This document shows, in pieces, positions 6,984-8,129 of a stretch of 8,129 nt of DNA. The stretch is from an uncultured Eubacteriales bacterium. Lineage in GTDB: Bacteria; Bacillota; Clostridia; Oscillospirales; CAG-382. The stretch covers positions 1 through 8,129 of the forward strand of contig CAKSCN010000118.1 of NCBI GenBank assembly GCA_934444485.1, given 5' to 3'. The first letter of the stretch is position 1, and each line of letters begins with the position of its first letter. Position numbers and translations under genes: made by a program. The notes under the pieces were generated by a model. That model made no database searches and was not told the origin of the DNA. It was given only the letters and a program-made list of their open reading frames with translations.

Positions 6984-7012
6984 AGTATATCACAAAATGA
7001 GGTTTTTGTCAA
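6984..7012 (-). promoter_or_regulatory. Promoter of the protease-scpA-scpB-rpiB-ymdB operon
   Basis: On the minus strand, a perfect TTGACA (7012-7007) and TATACT (6989-6984) are spaced by 17 bases, with TG one base before the -10 (extended). It predicts a leader of about 50 bases. It stands back-to-back with the dtxR-type gene's promoter, with the two -35 boxes 40 bases apart. Confidence 0.82.
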
Positions 7013-7052
7013 TATCGCAGACGCTTTTGCGAACAGTTTTAACAATACTACA

Positions 7053-7082
7053 TTGAAAAATTCAGAAGTTTTGTGATAAAAT
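7053..7082 (+). promoter_or_regulatory. Promoter of the DtxR-family gene
   Basis: TTGAAA (7053-7058) and TAAAAT (7077-7082) are spaced by 18 bases, with a TG at 7074-7075 forming an extended -10. The leader is about 30 bases. No clear palindromic operator is visible that would show autoregulation. Confidence 0.65.
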
Positions 7083-7118
7083 AGTAAAGTGTACCCGCAC
7101 ATCGAAAGGAGCGTCTGA

Positions 7119-7520
7119 ATGAAGATTTTTGAGTCGGCGGAAAACTACCTTGAAACGATATATATGCTCAGCCTCGAAAAGCCCTATGTCAGGGCGATTG
7201 ATATAGTAAACGACCTCGGTTTTTCCAAGCCGTCGGTAAGCATTGCGATGAAGCAATTCAGAGAAAACGGTTATATAGAGGTGGACGGCGACGGTTTCAT
7301 AACACTCACGGAGAAAGGGCTTGATATAGCGCTTCGTATGTATGAGCGTCATGAAGTAATCGCACGCATACTTATGGCGATAGGCGTCAGCCGTGAGGCG
7401 GCGTATACCGATTCCTGCAAGGTCGAACACCACATAAGCGACGAAACCTTTGAGTGCCTGAAGAAGGAGTTTAAAAGACTTGTCGCAGAACACAGAGCGG
7501 AAGATGTTAACAAGATGTAA
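7119..7520 (+). CDS. DtxR/MntR-family metal-dependent transcriptional regulator
   Basis: A 133-residue two-domain regulator: an N-terminal winged helix-turn-helix (about 1-65, with VRAIDIVNDLGFSKPSVSIA as the HTH and EVDGDGFITLTEKG as the wing) and a dimerisation/metal domain (about 70-130). It lacks the C-terminal SH3 domain of DtxR and so has MntR architecture. The metal ligands align with the family: E12 (MntR E11), H78 (MntR H77), E103 and H104 (MntR E102, H103). The residue at MntR E99 is Cys100, as in DtxR C102, and the residue at MntR D8 / DtxR M10 is Asn9. With metal bound, such proteins repress or activate iron or manganese genes. Iron sensing is inferred from the Cys and from feoAB in the same window. 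AAAGGAG lies seven bases before ATG 7119. Confidence 0.92.
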   Translation: MKIFESAENYLETIYMLSLEKPYVRAIDIVNDLGFSKPSVSIAMKQFRENGYIEVDGDGFITLTEKGLDIALRMYERHEVIARILMAIGVSREAAYTDSCKVEHHISDETFECLKKEFKRLVAEHRAEDVNKM

Positions 7521-7536
7521 AATCATGCTTCCTCTC

Positions 7537-7565
7537 TTGACAAACTGCGAACGCCGTGGTAAAAT
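7537..7565 (+). promoter_or_regulatory. Promoter of the T-box leader / symporter gene
   Basis: A perfect TTGACA (7537-7542) and TAAAAT (7560-7565) are spaced by 17 bases, with TG at 7557-7558 forming an extended -10. Transcription should start near 7572, just ahead of T-box Stem I. No terminator separates it from the regulator gene ending at 7520, so some read-through is possible. Confidence 0.82.
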
Positions 7566-7584
7566 GACTGCATAAATTGAATAC

Positions 7585-7888
7585 CACATAAATGCGATGA
7601 ACGGAAACAAGTAGCCCTTGCGAGCGTGTACAGAGAAACTGCGGTCGGTGCGAGCAGTAAACGTGAGCTTTGGTGAATACATTCCGCGAGCAGCGCACCG
7701 AACCGACGGTCAATCGACCGATGAAGTAGGCTGCGACGGCAGCGCCCGTTACTGCGATAGAGTATTGACAGAAGCTTTTCTGAGTACTTGACGAGGTCGT
7801 TTCCGTGAGGGAGCGGCAAAATGAGGTGGTACAGCGTGTATATTAAAAGTATATTCGCCCTCTGACATACAAAGTCGGGGGGCTTTTT
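7585..7888 (+). promoter_or_regulatory. T-box riboswitch, tyrosine specifier
   Basis: This leader senses uncharged tRNA and lets transcription continue when charging is low. The T-box parts appear in the right order. Stem I begins with GCGATGA (7594-7600), then the AGTA of the specifier-loop S-turn (7610-7613), AGAGA (7632-7636), and CTGC/GCAG (7639-7642, 7654-7657) closing a distal loop with GGTG (7647-7650). The specifier side reads GAA-TAC-A, placing UAC (Tyr) at 7678-7680. Stem II is CGGTC/GACCG (7707-7711, 7716-7720). AAGTAGGCTGC and CCGTTA (7746-7751) belong to the Stem IIA/B pseudoknot region. In the antiterminator, GAGG (7823-7826) pairs with CCTC (7859-7862) and GCG (7834-7836) with CGC (7856-7858) around bulge TGGTACA. 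UGGU (7827-7830) suits a tRNA ending ACCA, as expected for tRNA-Tyr with A73. The highly conserved ACCGCG reads ACAGCG here. Confidence 0.93.
7857..7888 (+). terminator. T-box regulatory terminator
   Basis: GCCCTCTGAC (7857-7866) pairs with GTCGGGGGGC (7874-7883) over a 7-base loop as a 10-pair stem with two G-U pairs, followed by five T residues (7884-7888). The left arm shares CGCCCTC with the antiterminator, so the two structures exclude each other. This hairpin forms when the tRNA is charged. Confidence 0.93.
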
Positions 7889-7930
7889 GTTTGCCTGCGC
7901 CCTCCGTAAAATAAGAAAGGAATGGTAAAA

Positions 7931-8129
7931 ATGGCAATCAAAGCGGCTCTTCTCGTAATCTTTTTTGCAGTGATGATAGGTGTCGGACTCTATTGCAGAA
8001 AGCACGCCTCCGACGTAAACGGCTTCGTACTCGGCGGACGCTCCGTCGGTCCGTGGCTCACGGCTTTCGCATACGGCACAAGCTACTTCTCGGCGGTAAT
8101 CTTCATAGGCTACGCCGGTCAGTTCGGCT
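7931..8129 (+). CDS. Sodium:solute symporter family transporter, N-terminal part (runs off right edge)
   Basis: The first 66 residues of a membrane transporter are visible; the gene continues past the window. A first transmembrane helix (about 4-20) is followed by RKHASDVNGFVLGGRSVGPW and then TAFAYGTSYFSAVIFIGYAG, the second-helix region typical of the SSS (sodium:solute symporter) family, where an LGGR block precedes TM2. SSS members take up sugars, amino acids, vitamins or organic acids with Na+. The tyrosine T-box ahead suggests tyrosine or a related aromatic compound as substrate; this is inference. ATG 7931 is chosen because AAGGA (7917-7921) lies nine bases upstream; the in-frame ATG at 7922 directly abuts that site. 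Confidence 0.88.
   Translation, partial: MAIKAALLVIFFAVMIGVGLYCRKHASDVNGFVLGGRSVGPWLTAFAYGTSYFSAVIFIGYAGQFG

Noticed and set aside
7062..8005. Overlapping minus-strand open frames across the regulator gene and T-box leader
   Set aside because: The region is fully explained by the DtxR-like gene and a structured T-box on the plus strand. The minus frames have no credible starts or domains.
1..8129. Search for mobile elements, CRISPR repeats, tRNA/rRNA, phage or defence genes
   Set aside because: No terminal inverted repeats, transposase motifs, regularly spaced repeats or cloverleaf sequences were found by eye. The gene content is core housekeeping, so I do not claim a novel multi-gene system.

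Overview
The window looks like chromosomal DNA of a low-to-mid-GC Gram-positive anaerobe, most likely class Clostridia (Bacillota). The reasons are a T-box riboswitch, SMC-partner proteins ScpA and ScpB, a two-domain DtxR/MntR-type regulator, a FeoB-associated Cys-rich mini-protein, a YmdB-type phosphoesterase, and strong AGGAGG-like ribosome sites behind sigma-A promoters with extended -10 boxes. I cannot name the genus. I see no IS element, phage gene, CRISPR array, tRNA or rRNA.

Left part (1-3058). A metallophosphoesterase gene runs off the left edge on the minus strand. Divergent from it is a ferrous-iron uptake operon on the plus strand: feoA, feoB and a 55-residue Cys-rich membrane mini-protein that starts with GTG. 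The operon has a near-consensus promoter and ends at a strong intrinsic terminator. A second, opposite-facing terminator lies 18 bases further on and closes the converging rpmE gene.

Middle (3083-6924, all minus strand). Reading leftward from a promoter near 7010 is an apparent operon: site-2 protease (M50), scpA, scpB, rpiB and ymdB. rpmE (zinc-type L31) follows with its own promoter. These are housekeeping genes for membrane proteolysis, chromosome condensation, the pentose-phosphate pathway and nucleotide signalling or phosphodiester hydrolysis.

Right part (7053-8129, plus strand). A DtxR/MntR-family metalloregulator is transcribed divergently from the site-2 protease operon. Its predicted metal site carries the Cys typical of iron-sensing DtxR rather than the Glu of manganese-sensing MntR, so it is a plausible iron-dependent regulator of feoAB about 4 kb away. 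After it comes a T-box leader of about 310 bases, complete with Stem I, specifier loop, antiterminator and terminator. It controls a sodium:solute symporter gene that runs off the right edge. The specifier reads UAC (Tyr) and the antiterminator bulge reads UGGU, which matches a tRNA with A73, so the symporter is predicted to be induced by tyrosine starvation.

Most of the window is ordinary core genome. The points most worth following are the tyrosine T-box on an SSS-family transporter, the hybrid metal site of the DtxR-like protein, and the inverted repeat in the feoA leader.
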